From positions 1 through 5,144 of the forward strand of contig SKYD01000166.1 of NCBI GenBank assembly GCA_007128075.1: a DNA stretch of 5,144 nucleotides, written 5' to 3'. Position numbers and translations under genes: made by a program. Position 1 is the first letter of the stretch. Each line of letters starts with the position of its first letter. The notes under the pieces are model-generated. The model made no database searches. It saw only the letters and a list, made by a program, of their open reading frames with translations, and had not been told where the DNA came from. Below are positions 1-5,052 of the stretch, piece by piece. Source of the stretch: Thiorhodovibrio sp. GTDB taxonomy: Bacteria > Pseudomonadota > Gammaproteobacteria > Chromatiales > Chromatiaceae.

Positions 1-117
1 CATCTGGACATCGCTGGCGCTGCTTGGATTTCAGGCAAAGAAAAAGGCGCGACTGGACGACCCGTGGGGCTGCTGGTTGAATTTTTGCTGCGCCGTAGCA
101 AACAGGTATCCACTTGA
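1..117 (+). CDS. pepA: Leucyl aminopeptidase, C-terminal end (partial)
   Basis: Frame 1 is open from the window edge to a TGA at 115-117 and gives the last 38 residues of an M17 leucyl (cytosol) aminopeptidase. The stretch HLDIAGAAW followed by GKEKGATGRPVGLLVEFLL matches the highly conserved C-terminal helix region of the family, which in full-length proteins follows the two-metal active site (metal ligands and bulk of the enzyme lie outside the window). The enzyme is a cytosolic hexameric metallopeptidase that removes N-terminal amino acids from peptides; in E. coli PepA also binds DNA. The stop codon overlaps the TTG start of holC, and pepA-holC adjacency is a well-known arrangement in gammaproteobacteria, which supports both assignments. 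Only the 3' end is present, so intactness cannot be judged. Confidence 0.93.
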   Translation, partial: HLDIAGAAWISGKEKGATGRPVGLLVEFLLRRSKQVST

Positions 118-545
118 CGCAGATTGATTTTTACGCGCTCAAGCCGGGCAGTCGCTCCAATCAATTGCACCTGACCTGCCGCTTGGTGGCACGGATTTAT
201 CGTGAATCGCTGCGGGTGCTGATTCATTGCCCGGATCGCGCCCGCGCTCAGGCGCTCGATGAGTTGCTGTGGCGTTTTCGTGAGGACAGCTTCATCCCCC
301 ACGGGCTGTATGATGCGGTGGATCCTGAGCTGACCCCGATTCTGATTAGCAGCGACGGGCAATCACACAACGAAAGCAAGGTGTTGATCAACCTCGACAC
401 AGCCGTGCCTGAGTTTTTCAACCACTTTGAGCGGCTGTGTGAGCCAGTTGATCAAGACCCAGCGATCTTAGCCGCCGCTCGGCAACGCTGGCAGCACTAT
501 CGTGCTGCTGGCTATTCACCGAACCATCATCCGCTCGATGGATGA
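114..545 (+). CDS. holC: DNA polymerase III subunit chi
   Basis: The 143-residue product begins MTQIDFYAL and continues with QLHLTCRLVARIYRE and later LDELLWRF and FIPHGLY, all typical of the chi subunit (usual length about 145-150). Chi, paired with psi (HolD), belongs to the polymerase III clamp-loader complex and contacts single-stranded DNA-binding protein, linking the replisome to SSB-coated lagging strand. The TTG start at 114-116 overlaps the pepA TGA (TTGA), and an AGG at 104-106 sits 7 nt upstream. No ATG or GTG lies near the family N-terminus, so TTG is the best start. The overlap implies translational coupling to pepA. The 3' end overlaps the hydrogenase protease gene by 8 nt. Length and motifs give no sign of damage. 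Confidence 0.94.
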   Translation: MTQIDFYALKPGSRSNQLHLTCRLVARIYRESLRVLIHCPDRARAQALDELLWRFREDSFIPHGLYDAVDPELTPILISSDGQSHNESKVLINLDTAVPEFFNHFERLCEPVDQDPAILAAARQRWQHYRAAGYSPNHHPLDG

Positions 546-1011
546 TATTCTAGTTCTAGGGCTTGGCAACCTGCTGCTTGGTGACGAGGCAGTGGGGATT
601 CATGCGCTGCGCCGCTTGATGAGTGAGCATCAGTATCCGCCTGAGATCGCCATGGTTGATGGTGGAACCCTGGGGCTGGATTTGCTGCCGCTGTTTCAAC
701 AATATCAGCGCATCCTGATGATTGATGCAATTGCCTTAGAACAGCCGCCCGGCACCGTGCAACTGTATCGTGATCAAGACATTCATGCGGTGCTGACCAG
801 TAAGCTCTCTCTCCATCATCTCAACATCACCGATGTGCTGGCGCTGGCGGCATTGCTAGGGCAAAGCCCAAGCGAGATCGTGCTCATCGGCGTGGTGCCC
901 GAGTGCATTGAGCTGAAACTTGAGCTATCGCCCGCAGTTGCGGCAAGTCTTCCCAAGGTGCTTGAGACCGCGACCTCCGTTCTTGCTGATTGGCTGTCAA
1001 ATCCCGTGTAA
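538..1011 (+). CDS. [NiFe]-hydrogenase maturation protease (HyaD/HybD/HupD family)
   Basis: The 157-residue product is a hydrogenase endopeptidase of the M52/HybD fold. Such enzymes recognise nickel in the nearly finished large subunit and cleave off its C-terminal extension, the last step of active-site assembly in the cytoplasm. The N-terminal ILVLGLGNLLLGDEAVG motif is present. The three nickel-sensing ligands of HybD (E16, D62, H93) correspond here to E17, D63 (LMIDAI) and H93 (KLSLHHL, with H94 adjacent), and LIGVVPE is the usual late motif. An upstream GTG at 502 is possible, but the family N-terminus begins right after the ATG at 538, which overlaps the end of holC by 8 nt. No Shine-Dalgarno is obvious, so coupling to holC is likely. 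No hydrogenase structural gene lies in the window, so the substrate is unknown, and hyaD, hybD or hupD cannot be chosen. Confidence 0.9.
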   Translation: MDDILVLGLGNLLLGDEAVGIHALRRLMSEHQYPPEIAMVDGGTLGLDLLPLFQQYQRILMIDAIALEQPPGTVQLYRDQDIHAVLTSKLSLHHLNITDVLALAALLGQSPSEIVLIGVVPECIELKLELSPAVAASLPKVLETATSVLADWLSNPV

Positions 1012-1037
1012 TTATGCACCAAAAAGGAGCGACCCAA

Positions 1038-1153
1038 GTGTGGACAGATGCCGCGCAGTTATGTTAATGTGTATATTGGTGTGCATGGACTGCGCTGTCA
1101 GTCTGTGTCAATTCGCGTTTGATTGCAACAGAAAAAGAGGGGTATCTAAGTGA
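1038..1153 (+). other. Possible mini-ORF chain upstream of the FMN lipoprotein gene
   Basis: Between the protease stop (1011) and the lipoprotein start (1150) the sequence AAGGAG (1024-1029) precedes a GTG at 1038 that opens a 9-codon frame (VWTDAAQLC) ending in TAA at 1065-1067. An ATG at 1067 overlaps that stop and opens a 28-codon frame with five cysteines (C2, C6, C9, C14, C20), whose TGA at 1151-1153 overlaps the GTG start of the lipoprotein. The arrangement resembles a stop-restart chain or leader peptides. The same frame is already open from about 920 inside the protease gene, and no homology is recognised, so chance is a serious alternative. Confidence 0.2.
1137..1142 (+). promoter_or_regulatory. 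Shine-Dalgarno deciding the lipoprotein start
   Basis: GAGGGG at 1137-1142 lies 7 nt before the GTG at 1150 and 13 nt before the ATG at 1156. The spacing favours the GTG as the translation start of the FMN-binding lipoprotein. Confidence 0.6.
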
Positions 1154-1596
1154 AGATGTTTTATCGGCTGATGTTTGTGGTTCTGAGTCTAGGATTATTG
1201 TTTGGTTGTGGGCCTGAAAATGTGCGTTCCGAAATGCGTCCACATGAGGACGGAACCTATCGCGGGGCGTTCATTGATCGCGATGTGATTCAAGTCGTGG
1301 TGCAGTTTACTTTGAAGGACGGGATTGTCACCGCTGCCTCGTTTAGGCGGCTTTATCTCAATGATCGTTACAATCAGGACAACGAGCAAGAACCTTACCG
1401 ATCGGTAATCCAGCAACACCAAGAAGCCTTGGATTATCTGGTTGGCAAAAATCTAAGCCAACATCTCGCACAATTGTATTCGCCTGGCGACATTGTAACG
1501 ACTGAAGTGGATGGCTACAGCGGTGCAACCATTCGCAGCAATAAGTTGATCTCAGCCATTCGCGATGGGCTAAACCGCGGGGTTTATAGCCACTAA
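1150..1596 (+). CDS. FMN-binding domain lipoprotein, probably covalently flavinylated
   Basis: The 148-residue product has a lipoprotein signal: basic MKMFYR, a hydrophobic stretch at residues 8-18 and the lipobox LFGC with C20 as the lipidated residue. G21-P22 after it carry no Asp sorting signal, so an outer-membrane location is possible. The rest resembles a small FMN-binding domain: DGTYRG at 34-39 is the usual opening strand, and DGYSGAT at 121-127 matches the RnfG/NqrC-type motif in which ApbE links FMN through phosphate to the threonine (here T127). These domains carry electrons across extracytoplasmic or membrane redox chains. No Rnf, Nqr or apbE gene is in the window, so the partner is unknown. 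The GTG start is chosen from the Shine-Dalgarno spacing. The stop is followed 6 nt later by a strong palindrome. Family assignment is good; the specific pathway is open. Confidence 0.82.
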   Translation: MKMFYRLMFVVLSLGLLFGCGPENVRSEMRPHEDGTYRGAFIDRDVIQVVVQFTLKDGIVTAASFRRLYLNDRYNQDNEQEPYRSVIQQHQEALDYLVGKNLSQHLAQLYSPGDIVTTEVDGYSGATIRSNKLISAIRDGLNRGVYSH

Positions 1597-1602
1597 ACAT
1601 CG

Positions 1603-1624
1603 CAACGGGGTGAATACCCCGTTG
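1603..1624. repeat. Palindrome copy 1 (REP-like stem-loop)
   Basis: A perfect hairpin with a 9-bp stem, CAACGGGGT and ACCCCGTTG, closes a 4-nt loop GAAT. It starts 6 nt after the stop of the FMN lipoprotein gene and lies between that gene and the convergent DUF1703-type gene. No T run follows on either strand, so it is not a canonical intrinsic terminator, though it could protect or attenuate transcripts. A near-identical palindrome lies at 2703-2724. The flank on the right (GGCTG, then TTG and TCAGAT, to 1645) recurs beside the second copy on the opposite strand. Confidence 0.8.
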
Positions 1625-1685
1625 GGCTGAAGGTTGCTCTCAGATAGCGGGAATTGCTGACAGTGAGTCATTTTATTGAGCAAAC

Positions 1686-2651
1686 TCAGACCGCCAGCGT
1701 CTCCACCTCAAACCCTACCACCCGCCGCTTATCACGGCTGAACTCGACGCCGATCAGATGAATCGGCTGCTTGAGTGTCCGATATTTAGCGGCATAGTCG
1801 CGATCCTTGAGCTGTTGCAGGGCGCGACCTTTGGGGGTGATCTCGACGACTTTGAACTCGAACAGGTAGATGTTCTGGTTGAATTTCAGCGCCAGATCCA
1901 GCCGCCCGTGGTTGCTGCTGTCCTCGGGGGTTAAATCCAGTCCAAGGGCGGCAAAGTAGGCGTAGAACACGCTGGCATAATAGCCTTCGTAATGGGCAAT
2001 GGGATTGTTGCGGTACCAGTCGCTTGGAATGCTGGCGAAAAAGGCGGTGAATAACTGCTCCATGCCGGCAAAGTCGTTGGCGCACAGCAGTCCATAGAGC
2101 GATTTGCGATGGCGTACCGCCGCTAGTGCATCGGGCACCCAGGCATCGAGCAGCGCGGAATTGAGGCTTTGATAAACCTCGCGGTTGGGGTAGCGTAGTT
2201 GGTAAAAGTAACTGCCGCTGATCACTTCTTCATGTGCGATAGTCAGATAGCCAGTCTGGAACAACAATGCCTCGGTGGCGATGTGATCAACATCGAACGC
2301 GGACAGCAACGCGGCATCGGTTTCCAATTGCCCCAGTTGTGGCAGCCAGGTATGGCGCTGGCTGAGTAAATCAACTAAAAAAGTTGGCGTGGCGGTCTCA
2401 AACCACCAAGGGCGGAACTGGCGTTCCTGAAACAGCAGCAGGACATCGAAGGGGTTGTAAACCGTTTCGCCAGTCCAGTTGTAACCGTTGTACCAGCGGC
2501 GAATTTCATCGCGGTCCAAATCAAACAATTCGGGTGCAAATATGGTTTCCAAATCCGTTTCGGTGTAACCGCACAGCGCGGAATATTCCGGCGAAACGGT
2601 GATGTCGCGCAGGTTGGCAGCAGCTTTTAACCGGTCCCAATCACAGTTCAT
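1686..2651 (-). pseudogene. PD-(D/E)XK nuclease-superfamily protein (DUF1703 type), N-terminal AAA-like domain missing
   Basis: The 321-residue frame matches the C-terminal two thirds of the bacterial AAA-ATPase-like/DUF1703 proteins, usually a little over 500 residues. From residue 12 it follows the family: ANLRDITV, ALCGYTETDLE, RRWYNGYNW, VYNPFDVLL, then the nuclease-like domain EGYYASVFYAYFAALGLDL, GRLDLAL and IYLFEFKV. The PD-(D/E)XK signature is intact (D252, E265, K267; Q279-Q280 downstream). Missing is the N-terminal part of about 200 residues that carries the Walker A and B motifs. Directly before the ATG (2649-2651) is an in-frame TGA, no Shine-Dalgarno is visible, and the upstream codons do not resemble the family, so this is best read as a 5'-truncated gene. 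The retained frame is long and free of stops, so recent truncation or a functional stand-alone nuclease-like domain are both possible. Cellular role of the family is not firmly known. It is framed by inverted palindromes. Confidence 0.75.
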
Positions 2652-2702
2652 TCAGTTCGAGGCGATTATCCTACGCGGCAAATCTGATGCCAATGAACAG
2701 CC

Positions 2703-2724
2703 CGACGGGGTCAATACCCCGTCG
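2703..2724. repeat. Palindrome copy 2 (REP-like stem-loop, inverted to copy 1)
   Basis: A perfect hairpin with a 9-bp stem, CGACGGGGT and ACCCCGTCG, closes a loop CAAT. Compared with the copy at 1603-1624, the second base pair of the stem changes from A-T to G-C with both sides changed, so pairing is preserved. On the minus strand the stem is followed by GGCTG, then TTG and TCAGAT (down to 2682) at the same distances as on the plus strand of copy 1, so the two units face each other across the truncated gene. There is no T run after it on either strand. It also lies 31 nt beyond the stop of the PEGA lipoprotein gene. Confidence 0.8.
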
Positions 2725-2755
2725 CGCACCAAAGTAATTCATTCAAAAAAATTTA

Positions 2756-3151
2756 TTATCTTCGATTAGCTCTCACAAGATTAACACTGATAGGGTTTGG
2801 TTTGAGGTCATGCATTGCTCCAGTGCTTGCATCAACTGCTGCGCCAATAAGACCACCGAAAACAATATTTCCCGCCATGCCAGCACTACCTGCGCCGACA
2901 ATCTGCGGAATCACATTAATCTCTATAGATTCATAGCCATCTTTAGTAATTGTTACGACAAGGGAATCTTTACGAGGAAGCTTAAATGCTGCTGGTGTTT
3001 TTCCGGTCATACCATTGGACAGTCGAACATCAGCTCCAGACGGATTTGATTCTACTATTAGAGTATCAGTAGTTCCGCGTGTGATAGATGCGCAGCCAGC
3101 CATGCTTAAAATGCCTGACAGAGTTAATGTAAATAGCCATTTACTAGACAT
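2756..3151 (-). CDS. PEGA-domain lipoprotein with glycine-rich segment
   Basis: The 131-residue product begins with a lipoprotein signal (MSSKWLFTLTLSG, lipobox MAGC, C20 lipidated). Residues 31-73 form a PEGA-type surface domain: ESNPSGADVRL, TGKTPAAFKL and ITKDGYE are the standard beta-strand motifs. Residues 84-107 are rich in glycine and hydrophobic residues (G86, G88, G91, G94, G99, G100, G103), a glycine-zipper-like pattern that could insert in or pack on a membrane. The tail DLKPNPISVNL is common in short PEGA lipoproteins whose function is not known. GAGG lies about 10 nt upstream of the ATG. The gene upstream on the same strand ends 80 nt away with no visible terminator, so they may share a transcript. 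Base composition is clearly more AT-rich than the left and right blocks, suggesting acquisition. A TAA is immediately followed by a second TAA. Confidence 0.8.
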   Translation of the reverse strand: MSSKWLFTLTLSGILSMAGCASITRGTTDTLIVESNPSGADVRLSNGMTGKTPAAFKLPRKDSLVVTITKDGYESIEINVIPQIVGAGSAGMAGNIVFGGLIGAAVDASTGAMHDLKPNPISVNLVRANRR

Positions 3152-3231
3152 GGTTAAAAATCCTCAGATTTTAGGTTATCAACGAACTTACAGTTGCATT
3201 AAAAATTTAACCGAAGCAAGAAATTTTGTAA

Positions 3232-3687
3232 TTAAATATCTAAATCACAATTATTTTTTGATATAGTAAATCTAGCTACTTCGACTCCATCTTTGCTATA
3301 GTAAATGTAGTGAGCAGTTATACCAGCATCAAACATTTCTTGCATATTTTTGCTATTACATACCGCTGCTTTTATGTTTGGAAATATATTTTTCTCAAGC
3401 TCATTAGCATTTAAATCTGATGATGAGAAATTAAGTAGTGTATATAAGTAGCTTATATTTTCACCTGGACCACCTTGAACAGCATCCCAGCGAGTTTTTT
3501 TATCAATCGTTATGGGTAAAATTGAGTCTAACTCCTTAACTGTCTCTGTTATTTGTACGCTAATACTTTCTGAATAGTTATCACTACCATTACTGATAAA
3601 TTTCCAAATAGTGAATCCTATCAATAAAAATGCAACAGGCAGCATTATTATCAGTAAAAATTTAAGGTTTACTGTGTGTCTTTTCAT
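3232..3687 (-). CDS. Membrane-anchored protein of unknown function, periplasmic C-terminus
   Basis: The 151-residue product has a short basic start (MKRHTVNLK), one membrane segment at about 10-29 and a predicted periplasmic domain. Visible features in order are LPITIDKKTRWDAV (58-70), GGPGENISYLYTL (72-84), FSSSDLNANEL, an isolated C110, AGITAHYIYYSKDGVEV (121-137) and C147; the two cysteines could form a disulfide. This resembles small single-pass proteins found in other proteobacteria with a TR-D...PG...Y-YTL pattern, but I cannot attach a family name or function. The ATG has only a weak upstream AATAAG. Codon use is strongly AT-rich, as in the PEGA lipoprotein gene downstream, and the two may form an envelope-associated pair. 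Reading frame and motif pattern argue for a real gene. Confidence 0.65.
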   Translation of the reverse strand: MKRHTVNLKFLLIIMLPVAFLLIGFTIWKFISNGSDNYSESISVQITETVKELDSILPITIDKKTRWDAVQGGPGENISYLYTLLNFSSSDLNANELEKNIFPNIKAAVCNSKNMQEMFDAGITAHYIYYSKDGVEVARFTISKNNCDLDI

Positions 3688-3820
3688 AAACTTATTGCAC
3701 TAATAAATTCGGAATCTAGTCCACCTAAAAGCCTAAGAAGGTTACTAAAAGTTGATACTAGCAAGCGGGGAACGGAAAGTCAACATTAATCCAATCTTGG
3801 TCGATAGGGGCACACTAAAC
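3688..3820. other. Intergenic stretch, no gene seen
   Basis: This 133-nt stretch separates the membrane-protein gene from the broken LRR gene. It should contain the minus-strand promoter of the 3687-3232 gene, but no convincing -35/-10 pair stands out. A composition change occurs near 3765-3780 (CGGGGAACGGAAAG), the likely edge of the AT-rich island. All three minus-strand frames are broken here, so the LRR coding signal is not continued. Confidence 0.4.
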
Positions 3821-4069
3821 TCATTTCATCGACAACATCGGTAATCGCAGCACCAAAAATTCAAGTTGGGTGAGATATTTAAGCACGGCTGGCAATTCGC
3901 TGCTTAATTGGTTATCCCATAAAACAAGTCGTGTCACCCGTCCATCGCGACAGGTTACTCCAAACCTCGCATTCACTGCCTTGGTCACCGAGCCAGCCGT
4001 TATGATTGCTCCAATTTGCGCCATCAGGCACAGGTTAAAAAATTGTTGAGCTTGGGCTGGCGGGGTCAT
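3821..4069 (-). pseudogene. Leucine-rich-repeat protein remnant with frameshifts
   Basis: The open frame of 82 codons carries FGVTCRDGRVTRLVLWDNQL, then ELPAVLKYLTQLEFLVL. This is the classical start of a plant-type/bacterial LRR domain (GVTC...GRVT-L-L--N-L---LP--L--L--L--L-L). In family members that motif is preceded by a DGANW...W...C segment. Exactly that is found here in another minus-strand frame at 4028-3966: PDGANWSNHNGWLGDQGSEC followed by E. The coding signal therefore jumps frame near 4028 and returns at 3965, where one extra G separates GAG from TTT. After a single repeat the frame ends at a TGA (3821-3823), and no further repeats follow. An AAGGTG lies about 8 nt before the ATG, so a short protein might still be made, but two frameshifts and truncation argue for a decayed gene. 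Sequencing errors could mimic the shifts, not the truncation. Confidence 0.72.
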
Positions 4070-4223
4070 CTTGGCACCTTGTCAGCACGAAGCTTGATGG
4101 GTCAAAGTATAGCCAACGCTGACTCAGGTTGCCAAACACTTTGCGTTCAGCCTCCTGTGAAGAGGTGCCATCAACGAAAAGTAAACTGCCGAACAGCCAC
4201 CATGCGCAACTTTGTTGAGGTTT
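4035..4223 (-). other. Open stretch behind ccoS without a start codon, possible remnant
   Basis: Immediately after the ccoS TAA, the same frame stays open for 62 codons to a TAA at 4035-4037, reading KPQQSCAWWLFGSLLFVD and later FGNLSQRWLYFDPSSF. It has no ATG or TTG, and its only GTG is deep inside. It is in the same frame as the DGANW segment of the LRR remnant downstream, so it could be upstream coding sequence of that decayed gene or simply chance. No family is recognised. No terminator for ccoS is visible here. Confidence 0.25.
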
Positions 4224-4397
4224 TTAGGAACGATCCCCGTCCTTGAAATCGGGCAGGAGGTCAGCATCAAGCAAAATGCGTTGTGCATCGCCTTCTAAAT
4301 CCTCAAATTGACCGCTACGGGTCGCCCAAAACAACACCAGCACCGCAGCAAGCCCCAGTACCAGCATTCCAGGCAACAATCCATAAATGACTTCCAT
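4224..4397 (-). CDS. ccoS: cbb3-type cytochrome oxidase assembly protein CcoS
   Basis: This 57-codon gene is below usual ORF-length cutoffs but is clear. The product begins MEVIYGLLPGMLVLGLAAVL, a single membrane helix at about 3-24, followed by the CcoS signature FWATRSGQFEDLEGDAQRIL and LLDADL. CcoS is a short inner-membrane protein needed to make active cbb3 oxidase, the high-affinity terminal oxidase used at low oxygen; it is thought to act in cofactor (heme/copper) maturation with CcoI and CcoG. The family is typically 50-70 residues, so this is full length. GGGGGA lies 5 nt before the ATG (4395-4397). It usually follows ccoI, but here it follows moaE by 46 nt on the same strand, so the two probably share a transcript. 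No other cco gene is in the window. Confidence 0.9.
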   Translation of the reverse strand: MEVIYGLLPGMLVLGLAAVLVLFWATRSGQFEDLEGDAQRILLDADLLPDFKDGDRS

Positions 4398-4443
4398 CTA
4401 AATCCCCCGCAAAAGTTGACAATGGGCGCGCCGCTGTGATGAT

Positions 4444-4896
4444 TTAGCCGCCATAACCAGCCGCCGGGCTCACCCAGTGGCTGCTTTGTGCGGTTTGCTG
4501 TTTTTTCCACAGTGGCACCTGTTCTTTCAATTTATCAATGAGATACATGCAGGCGGCAAAGGCCTCGCGCCGATGACGGCTACCCACAGCCACCAGCACA
4601 ATCGGCTCTTGTGGCTGGAGCAGTCCCACCCGATGCACGATACGAATCGTATGCAGCGGCCACTGTGCCCAGGCATCTGTTGCCAAACGCTGTAGCGATT
4701 GTTCGGTCATGCCTGGATAGTGCTCTAAATACATTTTTTCGATGATTTCCCCGTCGTGGAAATCACGCATCAGCCCAACAAAAGCAACCAACGCCCCCAT
4801 ATCGCGCCAACCAGTGCGCAGTTGTCGCTGTTCGGCCTCAGGGTCAAAGGCGTTATTTTGAATACGAATGCTGATCTGGTCTACAGATATTTTCAT
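4444..4896 (-). CDS. moaE: Molybdopterin synthase catalytic subunit MoaE
   Basis: The 150-residue product is the large subunit of molybdopterin synthase, which transfers sulfur from the thiocarboxylated C-terminus of MoaD to precursor Z (cPMP) to make molybdopterin in the cytosol. Motifs in order are GALVAFVGLMRD (34-45), LEHYPGMTE (58-65), IVHRVGLL (86-93), GSRHRREAF (105-113), IDKLKEQVPLWKK (120-132) and HWV near the end. Residues corresponding to the E. coli active site are present: R44, H108-R109, and lysines K124 and K131 with the same 7-residue spacing as E. coli K119 and K126. Length equals that of E. coli MoaE. moaD, usually adjacent, is not upstream; a divergent gene is there instead. 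The ATG has only a weak Shine-Dalgarno. ccoS lies 46 nt downstream on the same strand. Confidence 0.94.
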   Translation of the reverse strand: MKISVDQISIRIQNNAFDPEAEQRQLRTGWRDMGALVAFVGLMRDFHDGEIIEKMYLEHYPGMTEQSLQRLATDAWAQWPLHTIRIVHRVGLLQPQEPIVLVAVGSRHRREAFAACMYLIDKLKEQVPLWKKQQTAQSSHWVSPAAGYGG

Positions 4897-5025
4897 AATG
4901 TGTTAGCTTGGGCGACGAGATTGCGCTAAACTGATCTTGAGCCATTTGATCAATGATCCGAACATGGGAATAGTACCACGATCAGCAGTCGGGGCGGTTG
5001 CGCGATTGAAGGTCTGGAAAACAGC

Positions 5026-5052
5026 TTACCACCTATCAGTTTCATGTATAAT
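5026..5052 (+). promoter_or_regulatory. Sigma-70-like promoter for the gene at 5088
   Basis: A perfect -10 hexamer TATAAT lies at 5047-5052, preceded by ATG. The best -35 is TTACCA (5026-5031), matching the consensus at four of six positions with a short 15-nt spacer. Transcription would start near 5059, about 29 nt before the ATG. Confidence 0.55.

Noticed and set aside
502..537. GTG at 502 as the start of the hydrogenase protease
   Set aside because: The added 12 residues do not belong to the family, whose N-terminus begins at the ATG at 538.
1067..1153. Cysteine-rich frame as a HypC-like hydrogenase accessory protein (begins Met-Cys)
   Set aside because: HypC proteins are about 80-90 residues with a conserved MC-AVP start; this frame is 28 residues and only shares the first two.
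1571..1586. TAAACC / GGTTTA inverted repeat with a GCGG loop
   Set aside because: It lies inside the last codons of the FMN lipoprotein gene, has a short 6-bp stem and no supporting context.
1603..1624. Hairpin as a rho-independent terminator of the FMN lipoprotein gene
   Set aside because: The stem is strong and well placed, but no T run follows on either strand and the same element recurs at 2703-2724 with shared flanks, so a repeat element is the better call.
1786..2085. 99-codon minus-strand open frame
   Set aside because: It lies wholly within the PD-(D/E)XK frame on the same strand, has arginine-rich low-quality sequence and no recognisable motif.
4016..4246. 76-codon plus-strand open frame
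   Set aside because: It is antisense to the end of ccoS and to the LRR remnant, has no Shine-Dalgarno and no family resemblance.
4937..4953. FNR/CRP-type site TTGAG...ATCAA upstream of moaE
   Set aside because: The half-sites are 7 nt apart instead of 4, and the inner TTGATCAA has no spacer, so it does not fit the FNR consensus despite the attractive link to ccoS.
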